From NCBI GenBank assembly GCA_964454015.1, contig CAYVQF010000003.1, positions 124,001 through 188,000 of the forward strand: 64,000 nucleotides of DNA. The letters are read 5' to 3'. How positions within the stretch are numbered: position 1 is the first letter of the stretch; every line of letters begins with the position of its first letter. This DNA comes from CAYVQF01 sp964454015 (GTDB lineage Bacteria; Myxococcota_A; Bradymonadia; UBA4248). This document shows positions 42,816 to 51,653 of the stretch, one piece after another. The position numbers and the translations under genes were made by a program. The notes under the pieces are model-generated. The model saw nothing but the letters and a program-made list of their open reading frames with translations. It was not told the origin of the DNA and searched no databases.

Positions 42816-44924
42816 ATGGTCGTGGGAGCCGCGGTGGAGACGGACGCAGGGGACTTAGCGGCCGCAGTGGTGGCAAACCAAGCCAATCTTTGCTGGGAGT
42901 TCGCGAGGATGGAGCGCCGGATCGCGGCGTGGGAATGCCTGCGTGAGGATGGCGACAAGGGAGCCTATGTGTCTTTTGTGACCACCCAAGAGGCCGAGCG
43001 TCTGGCGGTGCGAGCGCGGCGGCGTGAGGCGGTGCGTGCGGGGGCGGACCTGGCGCTGGAGCGCTTGGTGTCGCGCTATGGTTTGAGCGCGGCTGAGGAG
43101 GAGGTGTTGGTGGCGGCGTTGGCTTTTGCGACCAGTGGAGGGTTGCGGCAGGCGCTGATTCGGGCCCAGGGCAATTTGCTGAAGTCCTATTTGGAGGTGG
43201 GTTTTTTGGCGGACTTCCTCTTTCCGCAGGAGACATACGCTGCCGAGTTGGGGTGGTTGTACCCCGATGGGGTGTTGCTTCGGGAGGGTTTGCTGGTCTT
43301 GGAGGTGCCACGGGAGAGTGGTATTGCGGCGCCGTTGTTAGGACAATCCCTCTCGGTGCCGCATTTCGTGGCGGCCTATGTGCAAGGCCGAGCGGAGCTC
43401 GATGAGCGCTTGGTGAGTTTTGGCCGTTACGTGGCGCATGCTGCGCTGGTCGGCGAGGTGGTGCTGCCCGAGGAGACGCGGCGGAGTTTAGAGGCCTTCA
43501 TGGGTGGCTTTCCGCAGGCGGAGGGGGTGCTGGTGCTTGGGGAGCGTCCTTGGCGCTTGTTGGTGTCAGGCCCCCAGGGATGTGGCAAGACGGTCCTGGT
43601 GGAGAGCTTGGCACGGTCTTTTGGGCGCCCACTGTTGACGGTGCATTTGGAGCGTTTGGTGGGTGAGGGTGACGCCCGGGGCTTGCTGGGCCTGGTGCAG
43701 AGCAACGCCGCGTTGCATGGTGCGGTGCTGCATTTGTCCATGCCCGAGACGCTGCTGGAGTCGGACGCGCGCTGGAGCGGGCCTTTGGTGGCCTTGATGG
43801 AGAGTTATGGGGGCTTGTGTGTGCTGGAGACGCAGCGTGCGGATCGGCTGGACGACAGTTTCGAGTCGTTGATCCATTTCTCCATTGCGGTGGAGCGTCC
43901 CGATGCGGACGGTCGGGAGCAGCTTTGGCTGTCGATGTTGCCGCGGGAGGTGGGGCTAGCGGCGGATGTCGCCTTGGGTGAGCTTTCGGTGAGCTATGAG
44001 TTGAGCGGGGGTCAGATCCGCGCGGCCGTGGCGTGGGCGGTGCAGCGCAGTTTGGCTCGGGGGGTGGCGGAGCTCAGGCATGCCGATCTGGAGGCTGGGG
44101 CGCAGAGTCAGCTTCGGGCCAAGCTGGAGGAGTTCACCGAGGCGAGCCGGGTGAAGTTGACGATGGCGCACTTGGTTCTGCCGAGCGAAGCGATGACGGA
44201 GGTGCAGGAGTTTTTGGATGCGTGCCGGCATCGGGCCAAGGTGATGTACGAGTGGGGTTTTGGTAAGCGTTTGGTGACGGGTAAAGGATTGGTGGCGCTC
44301 TTTGCGGGTGAGGCGGGCACGGGCAAGACCTTGTGTGCAGAGATCCTGGCGAATGAGCTGGATTTGCGTTTGCAGATCGTGAGCATCCCCAAGGTGGTGA
44401 GCAAGTGGGTGGGCGAGACGGAGAAGAACATCCGCAAGGTCTTTTCCCACGCTCGGGCGCAGAACTCGATGCTCCTTTTCGATGAGGCGGACTCGCTTTT
44501 CGCCAAGCGGGTCAAGGTAGAGCGCTCGCAGGACCACTACCAGAACATGGAGGTGAACATGTTGCTGCAGGAGGTGGAGCGTTTTGATGGGATCATCATC
44601 ATGACGACCAACCTGGAGGCCAACATCGACAGGGCTTTTGAGCGGCGCATTTTGTTCAAGATCGAGTTTCCGAGTCCCGAGGCGGCGGAGCGTGAACGGA
44701 TTTGGCAGACCTTGATTCCGCAGAAGACCCCGGTGGACGAGTCTTTGGATTTCGAGTTTTTGGCGGAGCGTTATGAGCTGACGGGTGGACAGATAAAGAA
44801 CGCCATCGTCCGTGCGGCATATCGTTGTAGCGCCGCAGGACACGGATTGAATCAAGAGGCCTTGGAGTTGGCGGCGCAGCAGCAGGCGAGCGCTGCGGGG
44901 CGCTTGGCGCGTGAAGTCTATTGA
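42816..44924 (+). CDS. Tandem AAA ATPase with degenerate first module
   Basis: This 702-residue protein starts at an ATG with a perfect AAAGGAGG six bases upstream. An N-terminal helical domain (RYGLSAAEEEVLVAALA) resembles the one in AAA proteins of contractile injection clusters. Module 1 keeps Walker A (GPQGCGKT, 252-259) but lacks the Walker B acids (VLHLSMPE). Module 2 has GEAGTGKT (498-505), LLFDEADS (553-560) and a following MTTN sensor. It is probably a hexameric remodelling ATPase. No injection-system structural genes are nearby. The formiminotransferase follows after 21 bases. Confidence 0.85.
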   Translation: MVVGAAVETDAGDLAAAVVANQANLCWEFARMERRIAAWECLREDGDKGAYVSFVTTQEAERLAVRARRREAVRAGADLALERLVSRYGLSAAEEEVLVAALAFATSGGLRQALIRAQGNLLKSYLEVGFLADFLFPQETYAAELGWLYPDGVLLREGLLVLEVPRESGIAAPLLGQSLSVPHFVAAYVQGRAELDERLVSFGRYVAHAALVGEVVLPEETRRSLEAFMGGFPQAEGVLVLGERPWRLLVSGPQGCGKTVLVESLARSFGRPLLTVHLERLVGEGDARGLLGLVQSNAALHGAVLHLSMPETLLESDARWSGPLVALMESYGGLCVLETQRADRLDDSFESLIHFSIAVERPDADGREQLWLSMLPREVGLAADVALGELSVSYELSGGQIRAAVAWAVQRSLARGVAELRHADLEAGAQSQLRAKLEEFTEASRVKLTMAHLVLPSEAMTEVQEFLDACRHRAKVMYEWGFGKRLVTGKGLVALFAGEAGTGKTLCAEILANELDLRLQIVSIPKVVSKWVGETEKNIRKVFSHARAQNSMLLFDEADSLFAKRVKVERSQDHYQNMEVNMLLQEVERFDGIIIMTTNLEANIDRAFERRILFKIEFPSPEAAERERIWQTLIPQKTPVDESLDFEFLAERYELTGGQIKNAIVRAAYRCSAAGHGLNQEALELAAQQQASAAGRLAREVY

Positions 44925-44945
44925 GCATCGCGAAGGAGGTGTGCG

Positions 44946-46784
44946 GTGAAGTTGGTGGAGTGTGTACCGAATTTTAGCGAAGGTCGTGACCAGCGGATCA
45001 TCGATGCGATCGTTGGGGTGGTTGAGACGGTGGAGGGTGCGAAGGTATTGGATGTCGACCCCGGGGCGGACACCCACCGGACGGTGTTGACCTTCGTGGC
45101 GCCGCCGGAGGCGGCGTTGGAGGCAGCCTACAGGGTGATCGCCAAGGCGGCGGAGCTCATCGACATGCGCAAGCATCACGGGGCGCATGCGCGGCATGGC
45201 GCGACGGATGTGTGTCCTTTCGTGCCGGTCGCCGGGGTCAGCATGGGGGAGTGTGTGGCGTTGGCGCGTCGATTGGGCGAGCGAGTGGGGCAATCCCTGG
45301 GAATCCCGGTTTATCTTTATGAGGAGGCGGCCAGCAGTGAGGCGCGGCGCAACTTGGCCCAGGTCCGCAAGGGCGAGTACGAGGCGCTGCCGCAGAAGCT
45401 CGTGGATCCGCAATGGCGCCCCGATTTTGGACCTGCCGAGTGGAATGAGCAGGTGGCCAAGACGGGGGTGGTGACCATTGGTGCGCGCGACTTTCTGATC
45501 GCTTACAACATCAACTTGAACACCCGGGACAAGCGGCACGCGACGGATCTGGCTTTTGCCATCCGGGAGAAGGGGCGGAGTCTGCGGCGTGGGAACACGG
45601 AGCCAGACTATTTTCGAGGTGAGATCGTGCGCTACTCGCCGGCCCAGGGCCGTTTTCCCTGTGCGATGTGTGAGGCGGTGCTGGCGGATGTGGCGAGCAC
45701 GACGGCGCACTATGCCGAAGTGCATGGCTTTGACTGGCCCGCTTTCATGGAGGGGTGGGAGCAGCCCCTGGATCGCCTGGAAGGGCTTCCGGTGAAAGAG
45801 CCTGGTTTGTTCAAGCATTGCAAGGCGACGGGCTGGGTGATCGAGGATTATGGCTGCGCCCAGATCACGATGAATTTGACGCGTCCCAGTGAGACACCGC
45901 CGCATCTGGTGCTGGAGGCGGTGCGGCGGCTGGCGGCGGCGCGAGGTTTGGTGGTGACGGGCTCGGAGATCGTAGGGCTGATGCCTTTTGCCGTGCTTTA
46001 CGAGGCGGGCCAGTACTATCTTTCCCGTTTGCGTAGCAGCCGTGGCCTTCCTTGGCCCGATGTGTTGGAGATGGCGATCCGGTCGATGGGTCTGCGCGAC
46101 GTGGCGCCTTTCGAGGTTGAGAAGAAGGTCATCGGTTTGCCCGAGCGACCGGCGAAGTGTCTGATGGCTTTGACGAGTCGTGACTTCGTGGACGAGGTTT
46201 CACGGGAGTCGCCCGCACCGGGTGGGGGTTCGGTGGCGGCCCTGGCCGGCGCGCTGGGCGCGGCGCTGTCGGCGATGGTGGCCAATCTGAGCGTGGGGAA
46301 AGAGGGTTACGAGTCGAGCTGGGAGTTGCTGGATCAGACGGCGCTGCGGGCGCAGCAACTCAAGGATCGCCTGGAGCGCAGCGTCGACACGGATACGGAG
46401 GCCTTCAACCAAGTGCTGGAGGCGATGCGGCTACCGCGGGGGAGCAGAGAGGAGAGCGCACGGCGCGAGGCGGCGATCCAGGCTGGCTATCAAGCGGCAG
46501 CGCGGGTGCCGCAAGAGACGGCATCGTTGTGCTTGGAGGTGCTCGAGGTGGCAGAGGTCGTGGTCCGCTACGGGAACAAGCCGTCCATTACCGATGGGGG
46601 CGTGGCGGCGTTGGTGGCCTGTGCTGGCGTCGAGGGGGCGGTTTACAATGTTCGGATCAACCTCCCGAGCATCAAGGATGGTGCTTTCGTCGCGCAGATG
46701 AACGCCGATCTTGCGCAGATGGTGCAGCGGGCGCGTCAATTGCGCACGGACATCGATGCGTTGGTCACAGCTTCTTTTGGTTGA
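44946..46784 (+). CDS. ftcD: Bifunctional glutamate formiminotransferase / formiminotetrahydrofolate cyclodeaminase
   Basis: The protein has 612 residues from a GTG with AAGGAGG upstream. The formiminotransferase half has ECVPNFSEGRD, the active-site His region (HHGAHARHGATDVCPF) and GCAQITMNLT. The cyclodeaminase half begins near 412 (FVDEVSRESPAPGGGSVAAL). It would transfer the formimino group from histidine breakdown to tetrahydrofolate and release ammonia. It is longer than the usual 540-residue form because of an insertion near 215-290, with C239, C242, H255 and H260 in C2H2-finger spacing. No other hut genes are present. Confidence 0.92.
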   Translation: MKLVECVPNFSEGRDQRIIDAIVGVVETVEGAKVLDVDPGADTHRTVLTFVAPPEAALEAAYRVIAKAAELIDMRKHHGAHARHGATDVCPFVPVAGVSMGECVALARRLGERVGQSLGIPVYLYEEAASSEARRNLAQVRKGEYEALPQKLVDPQWRPDFGPAEWNEQVAKTGVVTIGARDFLIAYNINLNTRDKRHATDLAFAIREKGRSLRRGNTEPDYFRGEIVRYSPAQGRFPCAMCEAVLADVASTTAHYAEVHGFDWPAFMEGWEQPLDRLEGLPVKEPGLFKHCKATGWVIEDYGCAQITMNLTRPSETPPHLVLEAVRRLAAARGLVVTGSEIVGLMPFAVLYEAGQYYLSRLRSSRGLPWPDVLEMAIRSMGLRDVAPFEVEKKVIGLPERPAKCLMALTSRDFVDEVSRESPAPGGGSVAALAGALGAALSAMVANLSVGKEGYESSWELLDQTALRAQQLKDRLERSVDTDTEAFNQVLEAMRLPRGSREESARREAAIQAGYQAAARVPQETASLCLEVLEVAEVVVRYGNKPSITDGGVAALVACAGVEGAVYNVRINLPSIKDGAFVAQMNADLAQMVQRARQLRTDIDALVTASFG

Positions 46785-46798
46785 GGCCGAGAGTGGCG

Positions 46799-46819
46799 GC
46801 GGCGCCAAGCGGGCGCCGC
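46799..46819. terminator. GC-rich hairpin between convergent genes
   Basis: A perfect 8-bp stem (GCGGCGCC with GGCGCCGC) and 5-base loop lie between the ftcD stop and the convergent transporter-like stop. No T run follows on either strand, so it may slow rather than terminate transcription. Confidence 0.35.
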
Positions 46820-46825
46820 TAGAGG

Positions 46826-47734
46826 CTAGGCGTCGTATTTGCGCAGGACGAGCTGCTCATGCAGGTCGATGCCTTGGGCGTTGAGGCGAACCGCTTGGAT
46901 TTCGGTCTTGGTGTCGTCGGTGAAATCGAGGTGGAGGTAGCCGAAGTCCCAGAGGTAGAAGAGGTCTGGGATGAGCTTGCGGTCTTTGATCTTGTCAGCG
47001 AGTTGGGTTTTGAGTGCGTCGATGGTGAGGGTGGCGTAGCCGTTGTCTTGCCAGTGTTGGTAGAGATGGCTGAAGAGGGCGTGGCGGAGCGTCCAGTCGA
47101 AGCCCTTCTTTTTGAGGACGAAGAGAGGACCGCTGAGGCGGAAGACCTGGCGCCCGGCGACGGGATTGATGAGGGCGGCGAGGGCGATGTAGATGGAGAT
47201 GCCGCCGAGCATCATGGTGAGGATTGCCAAGGGGTAATCGAAGAGGCCCGGGGAGTTGGCGTAGGCGCTGGGTAGGAGCACCTTGACGATTTTGATGACG
47301 AAGAGGACGTCGATGACGAGCAGGAAGTAGAAGAGGAGCTTGGAGAAGAAGCCGAAGCCGAAGGTCAGGGGTACCAAGATCATGAGGAGGACCAGCTCGA
47401 CGGCGAGCTTGATGGCGTGATCGGGGATGGTGCCATTGGCGACGGCGTAGAGCTCCCAGGCGTTCATCATCCATTGGAAGGAGAAGAGGGTGAAGATGGC
47501 GCCGCCAAAGCCGTTGCGGTTGCGCATTTCCATGAGGCCGGTGAAGAGCTGCCCGAGGCCGCCGAAGAGAAAGCAGAGGACGGCGGCGGTGAGAAAACCT
47601 TCGCGGGTGAGGCCGAAGCCGAAGGCGATGGGCAAGAGGGAGGCGCAGCCAACGGAGAGGCCGAGGAGGCCAAGAGGGGCTGGGTTGCCGAAGGTTTCTG
47701 CGTGGGGGTTGAAGAGATTCACTTTTCCGACCAT
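46826..47734 (-). CDS. Acetate-transporter-family (GPR1/FUN34/YaaH) membrane protein with extra C-terminal domain
   Basis: This 302-residue protein starts at an ATG with AGGAG seven bases upstream. The N-terminal motif NPAPLGL (17-23) is the family signature. About six TM segments fill residues 20-205 (SLLPIAFGFGLTREGFLTAA, FFSKLLFYFLLVIDVLFVI). Family members such as SatP move acetate and succinate with protons and end after TM6. Here about 100 soluble residues follow (LKKKGFDWTLRHALFSHLYQ, LTIDALKTQLADKIKD), shaped like a small helical or winged-helix domain. This looks like a regulatory fusion. Confidence 0.82.
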   Translation of the reverse strand: MVGKVNLFNPHAETFGNPAPLGLLGLSVGCASLLPIAFGFGLTREGFLTAAVLCFLFGGLGQLFTGLMEMRNRNGFGGAIFTLFSFQWMMNAWELYAVANGTIPDHAIKLAVELVLLMILVPLTFGFGFFSKLLFYFLLVIDVLFVIKIVKVLLPSAYANSPGLFDYPLAILTMMLGGISIYIALAALINPVAGRQVFRLSGPLFVLKKKGFDWTLRHALFSHLYQHWQDNGYATLTIDALKTQLADKIKDRKLIPDLFYLWDFGYLHLDFTDDTKTEIQAVRLNAQGIDLHEQLVLRKYDA

Positions 47735-47965
47735 TCCGTGCTCCTGTTGCAGATCGCTGAAGATGGCTCGGTGGACCAAGGCCGCCGAATATTGAGGACA
47801 AATCAATACCCGATCATTGTCGCTTCGTCATGGGGGCGGGCGACGAAAATGAGGTCGGTGCATGGCGCGGACGGTGCTCTTGGTCCAAGGGCAGGTGAGG
47901 GCTTTTCGGTTGCAAGGAGGAGGGGCAGGGGGAGGCGCGGGTGGAAAAATTGACTGGGCGCGGCC

Positions 47966-49468
47966 ATGAGCGAAGATGGGGGCGGCAGGATGCCTGGTCC
48001 ACAAGAGGACAAGCGCGAGGGAATGCGGATGGCACAGGAAGAACTCACCGAGACCACACTAGCCCTACAGCACTACTACGATGTGCGCAGCGTTCAACGG
48101 CGTCACTTTTTGGGGACGCTTTACGATGCAGTGGAGCAGCCCTTTGGGCGTCCGGTCTTGCTTTGGGTACTGGATCAGTTGCCCGAAATGGGGGCTGCGG
48201 CGGAGAGCATCGAGCGCTTCGAGCAGGCCATTGTCGCCGGGACCCACCTGCGCCACGCGCACCACCAGCGGCCCTTGGACTTTGGGACGCTGAGCGGCGG
48301 GGTCCCGTTTCTAGTCATGGATGGTCTGGAGGGGCGCAGCCTGCGCGGGCTCATCTCTGAGCGGGGACGTTTGGAGCCTTGGGAAGCGCTGCGGGTGCTG
48401 GAGCAGGTGGCCGACTTGGTGCGCAGTGCTCATGCCCTCGGTCTGAGCCATTTGGGTTTGGACGCAGAGCGAATTTGGGTGCGTGATGTGGGGCGCATGG
48501 AGGTCTCTGTCTTTGGCTTGGGCCTGGCGTTTACGCGCTCGGAGGTCTTGGCCATGAGCGGGATCGCCGTTGAGGTGGAGATGATGCGGCATTTGCCGCC
48601 CGCGGCCTTTGGCGTCGCTGCAGCGGAGGTTGTGGGAGAAGGCGCCGAGGATGGCGTGGCGGCGCGGATGGCTGCTGACTTCTATGGCGTCGCGGCGATT
48701 TACTACGAGTGTCTGAGCGGTCGGCACCCCTACTTTCGCGATGATCGCGATGTAGGTGATGGCGTGTTGGCGATCATGCGCGAGGAGCCGCCTTCCTTGG
48801 CTCAGCATTTTGGCTTCGGGGAGGGGCTCAGTGGGGTGGTGGCGCAGGGTCTGGGTCGCGACCCGGTGGCGTCCTTCGAGGGTGTGGGAGCCTTTGTCGA
48901 GGCGGTGCGGTTACAGGTGGGGCCAGAGGTTCTGCAGGCTGCGGCGCAGGCGGCGACGCCTTTTGGGGCGACGCAGACGGTGGTCCAGGCGGCGGTGGTG
49001 GAGGAGGCCGCGGCTCGGGTGTGGTCTTGGCGCGGTGTGCCCGTGTCGTGGTTGGTGGGCGCTGCCTTGGCGGTGGTGGTGGCCCTGGTGCTGACCTGGG
49101 GCATGAGCAGTCGCACGGAGTTGTTGGGTGCCATCGCAATGCCTGAGCTCATTCCGCAGGCGGGTCCGGGCGAGGGGATCGACGTGGTGCTGGTGAGTGA
49201 GGTGGCGGCTTATGAAGGGGAGCGTGGTCGACCGACCCGGGCGGACCTCTACGTGGTCAACCTGAAGGGCGAGGCGATGCGGGTTGGGCAAACGCCCTAT
49301 GTGTTGCGCAACCAGCAGGAGGGGGCGCGGCTGCACTTCGTGATGAGCGCGCCTGGGGTGCGGCCCAAGCAGTTGGCGTTGCGGGTGAGCGATATGGGGG
49401 GGCGTTCGATGGTGGTGTCTGAGCAGCTCACCTTGGCGGAGCGTCACACGGCGCAGCTCGTCCCCTGA
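47966..49468 (+). CDS. Membrane-anchored pseudokinase
   Basis: The protein has 500 residues. A Hanks-type kinase fold is recognisable (PFLVMDGLEGRSLRGLI, DFYGVAAIYYECLSGRHPY), but every catalytic element is lost. VAIK is VLLWVL, HRDLKPxN is HLGLDAERI, and DFG is VFG. A TM segment (VSWLVGAALAVVVALVLTW) near 360-378 leads to an extracytoplasmic domain of about 120 residues. It cannot phosphorylate and probably acts as a ligand or scaffold. The start could also be the ATG at 48023, which has a closer GAGGGA. Confidence 0.8.
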   Translation: MSEDGGGRMPGPQEDKREGMRMAQEELTETTLALQHYYDVRSVQRRHFLGTLYDAVEQPFGRPVLLWVLDQLPEMGAAAESIERFEQAIVAGTHLRHAHHQRPLDFGTLSGGVPFLVMDGLEGRSLRGLISERGRLEPWEALRVLEQVADLVRSAHALGLSHLGLDAERIWVRDVGRMEVSVFGLGLAFTRSEVLAMSGIAVEVEMMRHLPPAAFGVAAAEVVGEGAEDGVAARMAADFYGVAAIYYECLSGRHPYFRDDRDVGDGVLAIMREEPPSLAQHFGFGEGLSGVVAQGLGRDPVASFEGVGAFVEAVRLQVGPEVLQAAAQAATPFGATQTVVQAAVVEEAAARVWSWRGVPVSWLVGAALAVVVALVLTWGMSSRTELLGAIAMPELIPQAGPGEGIDVVLVSEVAAYEGERGRPTRADLYVVNLKGEAMRVGQTPYVLRNQQEGARLHFVMSAPGVRPKQLALRVSDMGGRSMVVSEQLTLAERHTAQLVP

Positions 49469-49475
49469 GGGGACG
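49459..49475 (+). terminator. Hairpin terminator with stop codon as loop
   Basis: CGTCCCC-TGA-GGGGACG is a perfect 7-bp stem whose three-base loop is the pseudokinase stop codon. A short T run (CTTTC) follows on the plus strand. It sits directly before the convergent selB stop. Confidence 0.5.
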
Positions 49476-49478
49476 CTT

Positions 49479-51401
49479 TCAAGGCTGGATGCGTGGCCCA
49501 GGGAGGCGGAGGTCGCCGTCGCGGCGGGTGTAGCCTTTGCGGTCGAGGAGCTCCGCCACGGGGATGAGGTGTTTGCGCGAGAGGCCGGTGAGGTCCCTGA
49601 GCTCGCCGATGGAGAGCTGGGGGTGCTCGCTGAAGTGCCGCTGCACCAGGCTCACGGCGTTCTCCCATGCGGGTGCGCTGACAATCATGTCGGGCCGGAT
49701 ACGGATGAGGCGTCCTTCATCGATGAGTCGCTTGGCGATGACCTTACACAGGGGCAGGGGTGCCGTGAGGCGTGTCTGGATTTCTTCGATGGCGACGCCG
49801 GCCATGCCGAGCTCGTCGAAGGCGGCGGTCATGGCGTTCTCCAAGTGCTCGTCACGCGGGGGTGGCAGCCGGGCCAGGCGGAGGGCTTCGCCATAGCGGC
49901 TGAGCCAGCGCTCCTTCTCGAAGCGCAGCAGGAAGCGGTCGAAGAGGTTCTTGTCCAGCCCGACTCGCAGGCTGGTGCGTGCTTCTTCTTTGCCGATGCC
50001 CGTGGCGTGAGGCGAGGCCTGATGGTGTTCTTCGAGGCAGCGTTGGAGGCGTAGGCGCAGCTCGTCGAGGGCGCTGCGAGCGAATCTTTGTTCGTCCGTG
50101 TCGGCGAGGGCGAGGAGCTCGCCCCGCTTGGTGAGTTGGGCGACAACGGCGAGGATTTTGGCGAGGGGGAAGGGGAGGAAGGTGAGGAGTTCTTTGGGGC
50201 GGATGCCGCTGACGCCAGCGAGCTCGGCGCGGGCCATGATGGCCCGCTCCGCATCGTCCGAGGCGAGGGCTTGGAGGCGGGCGGCGTGGGCGGCGAGGTG
50301 ACGCCGGCGGAAGCGGGGCGCGAGGGGATCCAGGACGCGGCCACCGGCGATGGTTTTGCCGTAGTTTTTCAGATTTTCGAAGCCGCGGAGGACGAAGCGG
50401 TCGCCAGCGATGACCGTGACGGCTTCCTGGGTGCGAATTTGGACGAGGGCCGTCTCTCCTGGGGCGAGGCGTTGCTCCTGGATGAGGATGATCCTGGCGT
50501 TGACTTGGCGGGTGAGGGTGTGGAGCAGGGCCGGGGCGCGATCGGCGATGCCTTTGTCGACGTGAGGTAGGACTTCGAGCTCGGCGTCGAAGCACAGGCT
50601 CTGCTGGAGGCGCCCCGTGGGCGCGACGAGGTCGCCGCGGTGCACGTCATTGTGGGCAATTCCCGGGAGGTTGATGGCGACCCTGGAGCCAGGCATGACC
50701 CGCTTGAGGTCTTCGCCGTGAACGGTGAGTTTGCGGATTTTGGTCTCTTTGCCGTCGCCGGGGGTGATTTCGACATCATCGCCGAGGGCCATTGGGCCGC
50801 CGAGGAGGGTTCCGGTGACGATGGTGCCAAAGCCTTTGAGGGTGAAGACGCGGTCAATGGGGAGACGGGGGACGTTGTCGGCGGTCCTGCTCTCGCGGAG
50901 GTTGTCTTTGAGCCACGCCGTCAGGGCAGCGCGGGTGCGGTCCAGGGTGGCTTCGTTCTTCACCGAGCAGTGGAGAATGGCGGCGTCGTGGAGGAAGGTG
51001 TCTTTGAAGGCCGTGCGGAGATCGTCTTCCACCAAGAGGAGCCATTCTTCGTCGACGAGATCGATCTTGGTCAGCACCACGATCCCGCGTCGCACGCCCA
51101 TGAGGCGGCAGATTTCGAGATGCTCGCGGGTCTGGGGCATGATGCCTTCGTCAGCGGCGACGACCATGAGGACCAGATCGAGCCCGCCAGCCCCCGCGAC
51201 CATGTGGCGGATGAAGCGTTCGTGTCCGGGGACGTCGACGATGCCGACGCGGTGGGCGCCGATGTCGATCCAGGCGAAGCCCAGCTCGATGGTGATACCG
51301 CGGGCCCTCTCCTCTTTGAGGCGTGAGGTGTTGATACCGGTGAGCGCTTCGATGAGGGAGGTTTTCCCATGGTCGACGTGGCCAGCAGTTCCGAGGATCA
51401 C
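49479..51401 (-). CDS. selB: Selenocysteine-specific elongation factor SelB
   Basis: This 640-residue protein is full length. The GTPase shows GHVDHGKTS, RGITIELGF, DVPGHERF and LTKIDLV. EF-Tu-like beta domains follow (FTLKGFGTIVTGTLLGG), and the C-terminal half has winged-helix repeats that bind the SECIS RNA loop (LIDEGRLIRIRPDMIV, LTGLSRKHLIPVAELLDRKGYTRR, split over two stretches). It delivers selenocysteyl-tRNA to in-frame UGA codons. No tRNA-Sec, selA or selD is visible nearby, and I found no clear selenoprotein in the window. Confidence 0.94.
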   Translation of the reverse strand: MILGTAGHVDHGKTSLIEALTGINTSRLKEERARGITIELGFAWIDIGAHRVGIVDVPGHERFIRHMVAGAGGLDLVLMVVAADEGIMPQTREHLEICRLMGVRRGIVVLTKIDLVDEEWLLLVEDDLRTAFKDTFLHDAAILHCSVKNEATLDRTRAALTAWLKDNLRESRTADNVPRLPIDRVFTLKGFGTIVTGTLLGGPMALGDDVEITPGDGKETKIRKLTVHGEDLKRVMPGSRVAINLPGIAHNDVHRGDLVAPTGRLQQSLCFDAELEVLPHVDKGIADRAPALLHTLTRQVNARIILIQEQRLAPGETALVQIRTQEAVTVIAGDRFVLRGFENLKNYGKTIAGGRVLDPLAPRFRRRHLAAHAARLQALASDDAERAIMARAELAGVSGIRPKELLTFLPFPLAKILAVVAQLTKRGELLALADTDEQRFARSALDELRLRLQRCLEEHHQASPHATGIGKEEARTSLRVGLDKNLFDRFLLRFEKERWLSRYGEALRLARLPPPRDEHLENAMTAAFDELGMAGVAIEEIQTRLTAPLPLCKVIAKRLIDEGRLIRIRPDMIVSAPAWENAVSLVQRHFSEHPQLSIGELRDLTGLSRKHLIPVAELLDRKGYTRRDGDLRLPGPRIQP

Positions 51402-51653
51402 TTGCAGTCTCCGAGGAAGGGGTCGGTGGCGTCAGGCGGCTCGCTGCGCTTCCGGGCAGGTGAGCCATGGGAGGTATACCTGTGGTAGCGCTCGCGGTAC
51501 AAGTGGCCACCCGGTCTCCATCCACTGATGGGGCGATGGTTTTGCTTGCCCGTGCGCCGCTGGCGTGCAGAATGGCGACGCGGCGCGTATTTGCAGAAGC
51601 GACGCAGTGTGGTGAGGGTTCACCCAGTGGGTGCACTGGCGGGGAGTGGGCGA
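51402..51653. other. Divergent intergenic region between selB and a lipoprotein gene
   Basis: I searched this stretch on both strands for tRNA-Sec and found none. A palindromic GGTATACC lies near 51474-51481 and may form a -10 element for selB on the minus strand. GGGGAG just before 51654 is the ribosome site of the next gene. Confidence 0.3.

Noticed and set aside
43956..45905. Open frame of 649 codons on the minus strand across the AAA and ftcD genes
   Set aside because: It is antisense to two clearly conserved enzymes, has biased Arg/His/Leu composition and no domain or ribosome site. High GC makes such long shadow frames common, as at 15496-16770, 31939-33327 and 33628-35085.
47947..47965. 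TTGACT as a -35 box before the pseudokinase gene
   Set aside because: A -10 element at proper spacing would fall inside the coding region, and nothing like TATAAT is there.
51402..51653. Possible tRNA-Sec beside selB
   Set aside because: A GGTTCACCC stretch looked like a T arm, but it lacks the GTTCRA core, the TCA anticodon arm and the long acceptor stem.
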